This document shows, piece by piece, positions 55,372 to 64,000 of a stretch of 64,000 nt of DNA. Under the pieces are notes generated by a model. That model worked only from the letters and a program-made list of their open reading frames with translations. It searched no databases and was not told the origin of the DNA. This stretch comes from Cohaesibacter marisflavi (GTDB lineage Bacteria; Pseudomonadota; Alphaproteobacteria; Rhizobiales; Cohaesibacteraceae): positions 124,001 to 188,000 of the forward strand of contig NZ_FOVR01000009.1 of the NCBI RefSeq assembly GCF_900115225.1, read 5' to 3'. Position 1 is the first letter of the stretch, and each line of letters starts with the position of its first letter. Position numbers and translations under genes: made by a program.

Positions 55372-57056
55372 TGACCGACCCTATTCTCACCATCAAGAAT
55401 CTGACCGTCGATCTGCCAGAAGGCGGCGATCGCCCCCATGCGGTCGAGAAGCTCTCGGTTGACATTGCCCCAAAGGAAATCGTCTGCATCGTCGGCGAAT
55501 CCGGTTCGGGCAAGTCCATCACCTCCTTCACCACCATGGGCCTCTTGCCGAAGGCTCTGAAGCCTTCAACCGGTGAAGTGATCTTTGAAGGGCAGGATGT
55601 GCTCAAGCTCTCCCCGAGGGAACATGCCAAGCTGCGCGGTAGCCGCATGGCCATGATCTTTCAGGAACCTATGAGCGCACTCAATCCCTGCTACACTGTC
55701 GGAGATCAGATCGAGGAAGTGTTCGAGCAGCATACCAGCCTGTCCAAAGCCGAACGCAAGGCCAAGACCATCAAGCTGCTGGACGAAGTACAGCTTCCGG
55801 AACCGGAACGGATCTACTCCTCCTATCCCCATCAGCTCTCCGGTGGTCAGCGCCAGCGCATCGTCATCGCCATTGCCCTTGCGCTCGATCCGTCCCTGCT
55901 GATCGCAGACGAACCGACCACCGCGCTCGACCTGTCCACGCAGGCCCAGATTCTCCATCTGTTCAAGGAACTGCGCGAAAAACATTCCGCCGGCATCATG
56001 TTCGTGACCCACGACTTCGACGTGGTGGCAGAGATTGCCGACAAGGTTGTCGTCATGAAAGAGGGCAAGATCGTTGAGCAGGGCACAGCCGAAGAAGTGC
56101 TCAACCGCCCCAAACATCCCTACACCCGCAAGCTGATTGACGCAGTGCCCCGCCGTACAGGCTCAGTGAATGCCCACATGACGGAAAAACACAAGGTGAT
56201 GGAAGTACTTGGCCTCAACAAGACCTTCCACACAAAGGGCACCATGTTCAAACCGTCCCGCACGGTGCATGCCTGCAAGGATATCAACTTCATCGTCCAT
56301 CGCGGCGAAACGCTGGGCATCGTGGGCGAATCCGGCTCGGGTAAATCAACGCTCGTCAAATGCCTCATTCGCCTTGAAGATCCAGACAGCGGCTCGGTCA
56401 TCATCGACGGCAGCGATATCGCGCAATTCACGCCAAAGCTACTGCATCCCTATCGCAAGAGCATCCAGATCGTCTTTCAGGACCCTTATGGCTCGCTCAA
56501 CCCGCGCCGCACGATCGGCGACCAGCTGGTAGAGGGACCGATCAATTTCGGCGAAGACCGCGCCCATGCCATGGAACGGGCCAAGAAGCTGATGGAAATC
56601 GTCCGGTTGGAGCAGGATGCGCTCTATCGCTATCCCGCCCAGTTCTCCGGCGGTCAGCGCCAGCGCATCTGCATCGCTCGCGCGCTGATGGTCGAGCCCG
56701 AAGTGCTCATTGCCGACGAAGCCGTCTCGGCGCTGGACGTGTCCGTGCAGAAGGAAGTGCTCAAGCTGCTCAACGAGATTCGTGATGAAATGGGCCTGAC
56801 GGTTCTCTTCATCACCCATGACCTGCGCGTTGCCGCCCAGATCTGCGACAATCTTGTGGTCATGCAGAATGGCGAAATCGTGGAACGGGGCAATGTCGAC
56901 GAAGTCTTCGGACATCCCAAACACGACTATACCAAGAAATTGCTCTCGGCCCAGCCCGGCCAGAACTGGAATGTCCCTGACATCTCCAAACTCCCCCCCG
57001 TTGATCCGGCTTTGCTGGATCAGGCCTTGAACCAGCCCATGGGGGCGGTCAGATGA
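55371..57056 (+). CDS. Peptide ABC transporter, fused double ATP-binding protein
   Basis: A 561-residue protein with two ABC domains. The first has Walker A GESGSGKSIT, signature LSGGQRQRIVIAIALAL and Walker B IADEPTTALDLS. The second has [33 protein letters not shown] and IADEAVSALDVS. In the second Walker B, Ala replaces the Pro of the usual DEP, a mild change that keeps the catalytic Glu. It is the same type as the ATPase at 107-1756. It energises the two permeases before it and overlaps the gamma-glutamyltransferase-family gene by four bases, which ties import to breakdown. Confidence 0.95.
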   Translation: MTDPILTIKNLTVDLPEGGDRPHAVEKLSVDIAPKEIVCIVGESGSGKSITSFTTMGLLPKALKPSTGEVIFEGQDVLKLSPREHAKLRGSRMAMIFQEPMSALNPCYTVGDQIEEVFEQHTSLSKAERKAKTIKLLDEVQLPEPERIYSSYPHQLSGGQRQRIVIAIALALDPSLLIADEPTTALDLSTQAQILHLFKELREKHSAGIMFVTHDFDVVAEIADKVVVMKEGKIVEQGTAEEVLNRPKHPYTRKLIDAVPRRTGSVNAHMTEKHKVMEVLGLNKTFHTKGTMFKPSRTVHACKDINFIVHRGETLGIVGESGSGKSTLVKCLIRLEDPDSGSVIIDGSDIAQFTPKLLHPYRKSIQIVFQDPYGSLNPRRTIGDQLVEGPINFGEDRAHAMERAKKLMEIVRLEQDALYRYPAQFSGGQRQRICIARALMVEPEVLIADEAVSALDVSVQKEVLKLLNEIRDEMGLTVLFITHDLRVAAQICDNLVVMQNGEIVERGNVDEVFGHPKHDYTKKLLSAQPGQNWNVPDISKLPPVDPALLDQALNQPMGAVR

Positions 57057-58630
57057 GTGGCAATTTCTCTCGCTCTCAATCCACCCGCAAACCGGGTGTA
57101 ACAGCAACAAGCGGCGGCGTTGTCGCCGCCCAACATGCTCTGGCCGCTGAAGCTGGAGCCCAAGTTCTGGCCGCCGGTGGCGACGCGGTGGACGCAGCCG
57201 TAGCCGTTAGTTTCGCCATCGGCGTGCTGGAGCCCTGGATGTCCGGCCCCATGGGGGGCGGCGCGATGATGCTCTGGCGAGCGGACGAGAAAAAGCCTTA
57301 TGCCCTACACTATGGCATGCGGTCCTCAACCAGCCTTGATGTGTCCCACTATCCCCTCTCTGGAGCAGGCAAGGCATCGGATCTCTTTCCCTGGGAAGCC
57401 GTGGTTGAGGATCGCAATGTCACAGGCGCATCCTCTATCGCCGTGCCCGGCACGGTGGCCGGTGCGGCAGAAGCCCATCGACGCTTCGGAAAGCTGCCAT
57501 GGCGTGATCTGCTGCAGCCAGCCATTGCCCATGCCAAAGCCGGCATGCATGTGGACTGGTACGCGGCCCTCATCATCGCCTCTTCGGCCAGAGAGCTGGC
57601 AAAGGACAAGGACGCCGCGGCATTGTTCCTTGAAGATGGTCAATGGCCCAAGATCTTTGGCTGGACGGCTCTTTCCGATATCCGCCTTGACCAGTCCGGA
57701 CATGCTGCAACCCTTGAGCGCCTTGCCGAAGCGGGAGCCGAGGATTTCTATACCGGCGACATTGGCGCGGCCCTTATCAAGGATGTAACCGACAAGGGCG
57801 GGTTCCTCACTGCCGAGGATATGGCCAGCTACCGCGCCGAGTGGCAGGATCCGCTGCATATCCCTTACAATGGCGCCAACATCTGGGCCGTTCCGACCCT
57901 CACTGCAGGCCCCACTCTTGCGCACGCCATAAGCCACTGGCAAAGCGCCTACACACCATCAACTGTGCCAGACGGAACGAGCTTTGCCGCCATGGCCGAA
58001 GCCATGCGTGCCGCCTATGAGGATCGCCTCACCAATATGGGCGATCATGAAAGCGCCAAGGCCCCGGGCTGCACCACCCATTTCTCCATCGTCGACAAAG
58101 ACGGCAACATGGTCGCCATGACGCAGACCCTGCTCTCCATCTTCGGCTCGCGCACCCTGTCGCCCTCCACCGGCCTGATGATGAATAATGGCATCATGTG
58201 GTTCGATCCCGAGCAGGGAAAACCCAATTCCCTGGCTCCGGGCAAACGCTGCCTGATGAATGTCTGCCCCGTGATTGGCGAAAAAGGCGAACGCCGTTTT
58301 GCACTGGGCGCTTCAGGCGGACGCAAGATCATGCCCGCAGTGGGACAAATCTCGTCATTCCTGCTTGACTATGGCATGTCAATGCAGGATGCCATAGAGG
58401 CCCCTCGTATCGACGTTTCAGGCGGCGACACGATCGTCGCCGACGAGCGCCTTTCAGATGATGTCACCGACGCCCTGTCGGCCCGCTGGTCTCTGGCAAC
58501 AGCAAAGCGCATGCCCTTCCCCTATGCCTTCGCCTGCCCGGCTGGCGTTTTGCGTGACGGAAGCACCAATTCCGGCACCACAGAAACCTTTTCCCCATGG
58601 GGCGATGGCATTGCAGAAGTCAGGGACTGA
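57053..58630 (+). CDS. Gamma-glutamyltransferase-family Ntn hydrolase, cytoplasmic
   Basis: A 525-residue protein of PF01019. The family start GVVAAQHALAAEAGAQVLAA and GGDAVDAAVAVSFAIGVLEP is clear. The self-cleavage nucleophile is T341 in GCTTHFSIVDKDGNMVAMTQ, followed by the oxyanion region LGASGGRKIMPAVGQ. It has no signal peptide, unlike the periplasmic GGT of E. coli, so it should act after import, like YwrD-type members. It would split a gamma-glutamyl or similar amide bond. Relatives also include cephalosporin and glutaryl acylases, so the exact bond is open. Translationally coupled to the ATPase gene. Confidence 0.9.
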   Translation: MSGNFSRSQSTRKPGVTATSGGVVAAQHALAAEAGAQVLAAGGDAVDAAVAVSFAIGVLEPWMSGPMGGGAMMLWRADEKKPYALHYGMRSSTSLDVSHYPLSGAGKASDLFPWEAVVEDRNVTGASSIAVPGTVAGAAEAHRRFGKLPWRDLLQPAIAHAKAGMHVDWYAALIIASSARELAKDKDAAALFLEDGQWPKIFGWTALSDIRLDQSGHAATLERLAEAGAEDFYTGDIGAALIKDVTDKGGFLTAEDMASYRAEWQDPLHIPYNGANIWAVPTLTAGPTLAHAISHWQSAYTPSTVPDGTSFAAMAEAMRAAYEDRLTNMGDHESAKAPGCTTHFSIVDKDGNMVAMTQTLLSIFGSRTLSPSTGLMMNNGIMWFDPEQGKPNSLAPGKRCLMNVCPVIGEKGERRFALGASGGRKIMPAVGQISSFLLDYGMSMQDAIEAPRIDVSGGDTIVADERLSDDVTDALSARWSLATAKRMPFPYAFACPAGVLRDGSTNSGTTETFSPWGDGIAEVRD

Positions 58631-58721
58631 CCTGACCTCTGCCCCCGCCATTGCCCTGAGCCCGCCCGGACGGTCGCCGCCCGAAACCGTTTAAAATTTG
58701 ACAAGAATAGAGAGCAGACAG

Positions 58722-60122
58722 ATGAGTGATCGCAATAAGGCTCTGGCCATCAGCGCCAGCTATTTTGATGAGGGCACCTTCCTCTCGGACATCAAGCGCC
58801 TTGTCTCACACCCGACCGAAAGTCAGGACCCGCGCGGCAAGCCTTATCTTCTGGCCTATCTCACGGACGAAATGCAGCCCCTACTTGAAGGCCTCGGCTT
58901 CAGCTGTAAAATCTTTGACAACCCTCAGGAAGATGCGCCTCCCATCATGGTGGCCGAGCGCATGGAAGATCCGGCCCTGCCAACGGTGCTGAGCTACGGT
59001 CATGGCGATGTCATCCGCGCGCAGGAAACCCAGTGGCGCGAAGGGCTCTCCCCCTTTGACATGGTTGAAGAGGGTGACAAGGTCTATGGCCGTGGCGCTG
59101 CCGACAACAAGGGCCAGCATCTCATCAACATCAAATCCATGGCGGCCGTCATCGAGGCAGAAGGCAAGCTGGGATTCAACGCCAAGATCCTGCTGGAAAT
59201 GGCTGAAGAGTGCGGCTCCCCTGGGCTAAAGACCTTCTGCGAACAGCATAAGGAGCTGCTCGCCGCCGATGTGCTCATCGCATCCGATGGCCCGCGCCTT
59301 TCCCCCGCAGCTCCAACCATCTTCACCGGCTCGCGCGGTGGCGAACTGTTCGACATGGTGGTGGACCTGCGTGAAAGTGCCAATCATTCGGGCAACTTTG
59401 GCGGCCTGATTGCCGATCCGGCCATCATTCTGGCCCACGCGATTGCTTCCATCACCGATGAACGTGGCCAGATCCAGATCCCAGAATGGCGCCCGACCAG
59501 CCTCACCCCGCGCATTCGCGAAGTGATCTCGGCGCTACCACCCGTCGACACTGGCTCCATCGAGATCGATGAGAACTGGGGCGAAGAAAGCCTCACCCCG
59601 CAGGAACGTGTCCTTGGCTGGAACAGCTTTGCCGTGCTCGCCATGAAATCCGGCGTGCCGGAGGCCCCCGTCAACGCCATTTCCGGCTATGCCAAAGCCA
59701 CCTGCCAATTGCGCTTCGTTGTTGGCACCGACCCCGATGACATTATTCCGGCGCTGCGTCGTCATCTGGCAGCCAAAGGCTTTGACAAGGTCGAGGTCGT
59801 CAAGGCCGAACGCCATGCCTTCCCGGCCACGCGCCTTGATCCGGACCATCCATGGGTCCGCTTTGCCGCCAAATCCCTCGAAGCATCCACAGGCACCAAG
59901 CCGCACATCCTGCCAAACCTTGGCGGCTCCCTGCCCAATGACTGCTTTGCCGATGTGCTGGGCCTGCCAACCATCTGGATTCCGCACAGCTATGCGGCCT
60001 GCAGCCAGCATGCCCCCAACGAGCATATCCTCAAATCCCTTTCCCGACAGGCCCTGCAAGGCATGACGGGGCTGTTCTGGGACATCGCCGCCAAAGGGGC
60101 GGTGCCTTCCGAAGGAGAATAA
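58722..60122 (+). CDS. M20-family metallopeptidase
   Basis: A 466-residue zinc peptidase of the ArgE/DapE/carnosinase group. Metal ligands are visible in YGHGDVIRAQETQW (His, Asp two apart), YGRGAADNKGQHL (bridging Asp), the Glu-Glu pair in EMAEECGSPG and the late His in CSQHAPNEHILKS. The lid/dimer domain lies at about 190-340. Enzymes of this group cut dipeptides or remove N-acyl groups. The ATG (MSDRNK) is used; a TTG eight codons earlier is less likely. It would be the second hydrolytic step after the GGT-family protein. Confidence 0.92.
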   Translation: MSDRNKALAISASYFDEGTFLSDIKRLVSHPTESQDPRGKPYLLAYLTDEMQPLLEGLGFSCKIFDNPQEDAPPIMVAERMEDPALPTVLSYGHGDVIRAQETQWREGLSPFDMVEEGDKVYGRGAADNKGQHLINIKSMAAVIEAEGKLGFNAKILLEMAEECGSPGLKTFCEQHKELLAADVLIASDGPRLSPAAPTIFTGSRGGELFDMVVDLRESANHSGNFGGLIADPAIILAHAIASITDERGQIQIPEWRPTSLTPRIREVISALPPVDTGSIEIDENWGEESLTPQERVLGWNSFAVLAMKSGVPEAPVNAISGYAKATCQLRFVVGTDPDDIIPALRRHLAAKGFDKVEVVKAERHAFPATRLDPDHPWVRFAAKSLEASTGTKPHILPNLGGSLPNDCFADVLGLPTIWIPHSYAACSQHAPNEHILKSLSRQALQGMTGLFWDIAAKGAVPSEGE

Positions 60123-60125
60123 AAC

Positions 60126-60941
60126 ATGGCAGCAACCCTCACGCTTTTTGCAGTCATCGCTGGCGCGGGTGCCATTGCGGGCATCATCTCAGGCCTTCTG
60201 GGCGTGGGAGGCGGTATCATCCTTGTGCCCGCCTTCTTCTATGCCTTCTCTTCTTTGGGTTACCAGCCCGAACAGCTCATGCAAATTTGCGTGGCGACTT
60301 CCACGGGCACCATCATATTCACCTCGATCCGCTCGGTGCTGGCACACAACAAACGCGGCGCGGTTAGCGTCGAGTTGATCAAGACATGGGGCCCGTTCAT
60401 TGCCTTTGGATCGGTGGTTGGTGTGTTCGCGGCAGCCTCCCTGCGCTCCCATGAGCTGCAACTTGTCTTTGGCTGCATCGGCATCATGCTGGGCCTTTAC
60501 ATGCTGCTCGGCAAGAAGGACTGGCGCCTTTCAACCGAATTGCCCGGCCGCATCCTCAGCAAGATCTACCCCATCATAATCGGCTTCTTCTCGGCTCTCA
60601 TGGGCATTGGCGGCGGCTCATTCACCGTGCCACTGCTGACCGCCTATAACGTACCCCCGCACAAGGCTGTCGGCACGTCCCCCGGCTTCGGGCTGATGAT
60701 TTCCATCCCCGGCTTCATCACCTTTCTCACGCAAGGCTGGGATATCACCGGCAAGCCTCCCTTCACCGTCGGCTATGTCAACCTGCCCGCGGTTGTCGTC
60801 ATCGTCATGACCACCATGCTGACCGTACCGCTTGGGGTGCGTCTGGCCCATTCCCTCTCGCCCAAGCAGCTGCGCATCGTCTTTGCCTTCACAATCCTTA
60901 TCCTGACAGGCAACATGCTCCGAAAGGCGCTGATGGCATGA
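60126..60941 (+). CDS. TauE/SafE-family membrane exporter
   Basis: A 271-residue membrane protein with about eight helices of PF01925. The two internal repeats begin ISGLLGVGGGIILVPAFFYA and ALMGIGGGSFTVPLLTAYNV, as in TauE, CuyZ and SafE. Members export sulfite, sulfoacetate or other organosulfur anions in several sulfonate pathways, though many are unassigned. It starts four bases after the peptidase gene and overlaps the lyase gene, so it belongs to the same pathway. If the pathway frees sulfite, this would be its exit route. Confidence 0.93.
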   Translation: MAATLTLFAVIAGAGAIAGIISGLLGVGGGIILVPAFFYAFSSLGYQPEQLMQICVATSTGTIIFTSIRSVLAHNKRGAVSVELIKTWGPFIAFGSVVGVFAAASLRSHELQLVFGCIGIMLGLYMLLGKKDWRLSTELPGRILSKIYPIIIGFFSALMGIGGGSFTVPLLTAYNVPPHKAVGTSPGFGLMISIPGFITFLTQGWDITGKPPFTVGYVNLPAVVVIVMTTMLTVPLGVRLAHSLSPKQLRIVFAFTILILTGNMLRKALMA

Positions 60942-62278
60942 CGCATTCTTCTCCTTTCCTCAGCAATGACGCCCTTCTAGAGCAGCTAAGGGCCGCAGAA
61001 CCAACCCTCTGGTGCAATCCTGATTATGCGCCCCAGCGTGACGATGAGGCGCAAGCTGGCTTGCAGCAGGCCGTCGAGAATTGGCGCATGCTGGCGCCAC
61101 TCCTCCAGCTTATTTTCCCCGAGCTGGAAGATACAGCTGGCACCATTACCTCCGATCTCATCGAAGTGGATGCTCTTCGCGCCCCTCTTGGTTATCTGGA
61201 TCGCACCTTCGGGCGCCTGTTTGTCAAGGCTGACCATGCCTTGCCGGTTGCCGGATCAGTCAAGGCCCGCGGTGGCATCTATGAGGTCCTCATGACCGCC
61301 GTGAATGAAGCCCGATCCTCTGGCTTCATCGCCCCCACGGATCCTGTCTCCGCCCTCACAGGCGCGGCCGCACACAGTTTCTTTGCCGAACGCACCATTG
61401 CTGTCGGCTCGACCGGCAATCTTGGTCTCAGCGTGGGCATTGCCGCCAGAACCCTTGGCTATAATGCCGTTGTGCATATGTCTGCCGACGCCAAGCCCTG
61501 GAAGATCGAGCGCCTGCGCCGCTTCGGTGTCAAGGTCAAGCAGCATCGTGGAGACTATAACCTCGCCGTTTCCGCAGCCCGTGATGCTGCCAGCAAAGAC
61601 CCTATGGTCTATTTTGTCGATGACGAGGATTCAGAGCTGCTCTTTTCCGGCTACAGCGCCGCTGCGCTGGAACTGGCGAGCCAGTTGATCGAGGCTGGCA
61701 TCAATATCGGCCCTGATTGCCCGCTCTTTCTCTATCTTCCCTGCGGCATCGGCGGCGCACCGGGCGGCATCGCCTATGGCGCGCGCGGTGTGTTTGGTTC
61801 CAATGTGCATTGCTTCTTTGCCGAGCCAGTGCAATCGCCTTCCGCTATGGTGCAGATGATGCATGGTCTGGAAAAGCCAATGTCTGTTTATGATATCGGC
61901 CTGACCAACAAGACCGAAGCCGATGGCATGGCGGTTGCCACCATGTCCCATATCGTTGCCCAGAAAATGCAGCAACGCCTTGCTGGCGTTTATACCGTTG
62001 GCGATGATGATTTGATGCGACTGCTCTCCATTGCCTACGGCGCAGCCAATCTCAAGCTAGAGCCCTCAGCCACCATCGGCTTTGCTGGCCCGCATTTCAT
62101 GCTTGAAACCGCGCAGGGTCAGGCTTTCAGCAGTCAGCATCTCACTCCCAAAGCGATGGAAAACGCAATTCATGTCGTCTGGACGACCGGCGGTTCTTTC
62201 GTTCCCGAGTTGCAATTCCAGTCTTTCGTGGACAAGGGCAATGCGCTTGCACCCCAATTCGATTTGAAAAAAGGATAA
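60938..62278 (+). CDS. dsdA: D-serine ammonia-lyase-type PLP enzyme
   Basis: A 446-residue fold-type II PLP enzyme. The Schiff-base Lys is K109 in LPVAGSVKARGGIYEVLM, the phosphate loop is GSTGNLGLSVGIAA, and LPCGIGGAPGGIAYGARGVF follows, all matching DsdA. Known DsdA enzymes eliminate water from D-serine to give 2-aminoacrylate, then pyruvate and ammonia. The N-terminal region (LWCNPDYAP) is also that of DsdA. Because of the sulfite-type exporter beside it, a beta-substituted alanine other than D-serine is possible. The RidA gene downstream fits an aminoacrylate-forming reaction. Confidence 0.9.
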   Translation: MTHSSPFLSNDALLEQLRAAEPTLWCNPDYAPQRDDEAQAGLQQAVENWRMLAPLLQLIFPELEDTAGTITSDLIEVDALRAPLGYLDRTFGRLFVKADHALPVAGSVKARGGIYEVLMTAVNEARSSGFIAPTDPVSALTGAAAHSFFAERTIAVGSTGNLGLSVGIAARTLGYNAVVHMSADAKPWKIERLRRFGVKVKQHRGDYNLAVSAARDAASKDPMVYFVDDEDSELLFSGYSAAALELASQLIEAGINIGPDCPLFLYLPCGIGGAPGGIAYGARGVFGSNVHCFFAEPVQSPSAMVQMMHGLEKPMSVYDIGLTNKTEADGMAVATMSHIVAQKMQQRLAGVYTVGDDDLMRLLSIAYGAANLKLEPSATIGFAGPHFMLETAQGQAFSSQHLTPKAMENAIHVVWTTGGSFVPELQFQSFVDKGNALAPQFDLKKG

Positions 62279-62283
62279 AGAAA

Positions 62284-63792
62284 ATGGTCAAGCAAACCGC
62301 GACGAACCCCGCAGATCTGGGCGCAATCGAGGCGCGTCAGCTGATCGCTCGCAAGGCCCTTTCTCCGGTTGAACTCGCCAATGCCTGCATCGAGCGGGTC
62401 GAAGCTGTAGACCATGCCGTCAACGCGCTGGTCGCACGCCGCTTCGAAGCCCTCTCAGATGAAGCCAAGGCCGCCGAGCAGGCCGTCATGGATGGTGAAC
62501 CGCTTGGAGCCCTGCATGGCCTGCCTTTCGGCGTCAAGGACATGATCGATGTGAAGGGCCTGCCGACCACCTTCGGCTCTGAGGCTTTCAAGGACAATAT
62601 CGCAACGCGGGATGACCCAATCGTTGCCGCCATGCGCAAGGCCGGCGCCATGCCCATGGGCAAGACCAACAATCCCGAATGGAGCGCAGGCGGCAACACC
62701 CGCAACCGGGTTTATGGCGTCACCGCCAACCCCCACGACCTCACCCGCACCTGCGCTGGCTCTTCAGGCGGGTCTGCCGTCAGCCTTGCCTGCGGTTATG
62801 CGCCCTTGGCAACCGGCTCGGACACGGGCGGCTCCCTGCGCAATCCGGCGGCTTTCTGCGGCATTGTCGGCTACCGCCCCAGCCCGGGCGTTGTCCCCGG
62901 CGATAGCCGCGCCGCAGCCCTCATTCCGATGCCAACCTCTGGCCCCATGGGCCGCACAGTTGCCGATACAGCCCTGATGCTCTCCGTTCTGGCACGTCCC
63001 GATGGCAAAGATCCCTATACCATCATCACTGATGGCAAGACCCCGTGGGATCCGGAAAGCTTTGCGAATCTGCCACGCGCAGATCTCTCTTCGCTCAAGA
63101 TTGCGGTGACCGAAGATTATGATTTCGCCCCGACGGAAAGCATCGTCCGCGATCATTTCCGAACGATAATGCCACAGCTGGCCCCCTTCTTTGGCACAAT
63201 CGAACAGACAAGCCCCAAATGCACGGACGCAGATCGCATATTTTCTGTGCTGCGCGGTGTTCAATTCTTGGGCATTCATGCAACTTTAGTAGACACCAAA
63301 CCCGAATTGGTCGGCCCGAACGCCACCGAGAATGTGAAAGAGGGCCGCAGCTATTCCGCCGAAGATGTCGCCCAAGCCATGTTCGCCCAGAGCCGTTACT
63401 ATCGCGACTGGCAGAAATTCTTTGAAAATCACGACTATCTGATCTCACCGGCTGTAACCATTAGCCCGCGCCCGTGGCGGGAGCTATATCCGGCTGAAAT
63501 CGACGGAAAGCCCACAAAGAGCTATTATCATTGGCTGGCCATGGCCTATGCCTCGACCATCCCCGGCCACCCATCCATCACAATTCCCTGCGGCTTTGAC
63601 GCCAACAACATGCCCTTCGGCCTACAGATTGTCGGGCGCCGCCACGATGATCTGGGTGTCCTTGCGGTCGCCAACGAGCTGGAAGCGATCATCGCGTCCA
63701 TTTCGGATCTCGCACCAAAAGGCCCGGATCTTGCATTGCTCAAATCGGCAGCGCCAATCAGCCAAGCCGAGGGGTTTTTGAGTTTCGAATAA
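62284..63792 (+). CDS. Amidase-signature family hydrolase
   Basis: A 502-residue amidase of PF01425. The Ser-cis-Ser-Lys triad is K85 (PFGVKDMIDV), S160 (CAGSSGGSAVSL) and S184 (GSDTGGSLRNPA), with spacings equal to those of FAAH and GatA. It is not GatA, as it lacks GatB/GatC partners. It would hydrolyse a carboxamide or N-acyl bond in the same pathway. It starts five bases after the lyase stop. The late position of an amide hydrolase is unusual for simple peptide use and hints at a substrate with more than one amide bond. Confidence 0.92.
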   Translation: MVKQTATNPADLGAIEARQLIARKALSPVELANACIERVEAVDHAVNALVARRFEALSDEAKAAEQAVMDGEPLGALHGLPFGVKDMIDVKGLPTTFGSEAFKDNIATRDDPIVAAMRKAGAMPMGKTNNPEWSAGGNTRNRVYGVTANPHDLTRTCAGSSGGSAVSLACGYAPLATGSDTGGSLRNPAAFCGIVGYRPSPGVVPGDSRAAALIPMPTSGPMGRTVADTALMLSVLARPDGKDPYTIITDGKTPWDPESFANLPRADLSSLKIAVTEDYDFAPTESIVRDHFRTIMPQLAPFFGTIEQTSPKCTDADRIFSVLRGVQFLGIHATLVDTKPELVGPNATENVKEGRSYSAEDVAQAMFAQSRYYRDWQKFFENHDYLISPAVTISPRPWRELYPAEIDGKPTKSYYHWLAMAYASTIPGHPSITIPCGFDANNMPFGLQIVGRRHDDLGVLAVANELEAIIASISDLAPKGPDLALLKSAAPISQAEGFLSFE

Positions 63793-63845
63793 CACCGTCT
63801 GAATCCTCCCGACTAAAGACCAAATAACCTCCCAAGGACTACACT

Positions 63846-64000
63846 ATGGCCAATCTACCCTTCTCCAAAGTCCGCCGCTCCGGCTCCACCGTCTATCTGT
63901 CCGGTGAAATCGGCTTCAATGCGGATGGCTCCCTGCCCGAGGGCATCGAAGCGCAGACCAAAAACTGCCTCGAAGGCATCAAGAAGACACTGGAAGGCGA
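63846..64000 (+). CDS. RidA-family protein, start only
   Basis: The first 51 codons of a gene that runs off the window. The translation (MANLPFSKVRRSGSTVYLSG, then EIGFNADGSLPEGIEAQTKN) is the N-terminal half of a YjgF/YER057c/UK114 (RidA) protein. RidA proteins hydrolyse reactive enamines and imines such as 2-aminoacrylate. In the same run as a DsdA-type lyase, it fits as the enzyme that clears its product. The key Arg near residue 105 lies beyond the window and cannot be checked. Confidence 0.85.
   Translation, partial: MANLPFSKVRRSGSTVYLSGEIGFNADGSLPEGIEAQTKNCLEGIKKTLEG

Overview
The window reads as a chromosomal segment of a heterotrophic, probably marine alphaproteobacterium. The main reasons are the monomeric NADP isocitrate dehydrogenase, a five-step Hut pathway with HutF, many TRAP and ABC uptake systems, a BigR/SqrR-type ArsR regulator, and the gene order and codon style, which recall marine Hyphomicrobiales. 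The genus cannot be fixed from sequence alone. I saw no rRNA, tRNA, insertion sequence, phage gene or CRISPR array. Almost every base lies in an intact gene or a short regulatory gap.

Layout. 1-1756: the end of a dipeptide-type ABC transporter operon (permease tail plus a fused double ATPase). 1940-3899: two exported or membrane-anchored proteins of unknown function, one with EF-hands. 4270-11118: housekeeping genes (pgi, a large AsmA protein, arginase, methylglyoxal synthase). 11212-18634: a TAXI-type TRAP transporter with a UspA gene, an RpiR regulator, and a divergent class III aminotransferase/BKACE pair that looks like a catabolic unit. 18750-30785: signalling and stand-alone metabolic genes (CHASE2-PAS-degenerate GGDEF-EAL protein, thiol-redox ArsR regulator, IolG, Icd, a chemoreceptor, GabD, YjdM). 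30875-33544: two unrelated enoyl-reductase families side by side (FabI-like and FabV). 33755-44463: the histidine utilisation locus, hutC-hutF divergent from hutI-hutH-hutG-hutU, followed by a complete polar amino acid ABC transporter. 44714-51094: a YtcJ-type amidohydrolase, a second TRAP transporter with its own UspA gene, and an Asp/Glu-racemase-family enzyme. 51131-64000: a GntR regulator divergent from one long operon that runs off the right edge.

How genes work together. The histidine locus is self-contained: uptake, HutH, HutU, HutI, HutF and HutG take histidine to glutamate and formate, with a palindrome in the divergent promoter as the likely HutC site. The last operon is the most intriguing part. 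A family 5 peptide-type ABC importer is followed without real gaps by a leaderless gamma-glutamyltransferase-family enzyme, an M20 peptidase, a TauE/SafE exporter, a DsdA-type PLP lyase, an amidase and a RidA protein. That order fits import and stepwise breakdown of a gamma-glutamyl or N-acyl amino acid compound ending in a beta-elimination that releases 2-aminoacrylate and possibly sulfite. The substrate is inference. A recurring pattern is that all four solute-binding-protein genes are followed directly by a strong hairpin without a clear U-tract, as expected for making the binding protein in excess.
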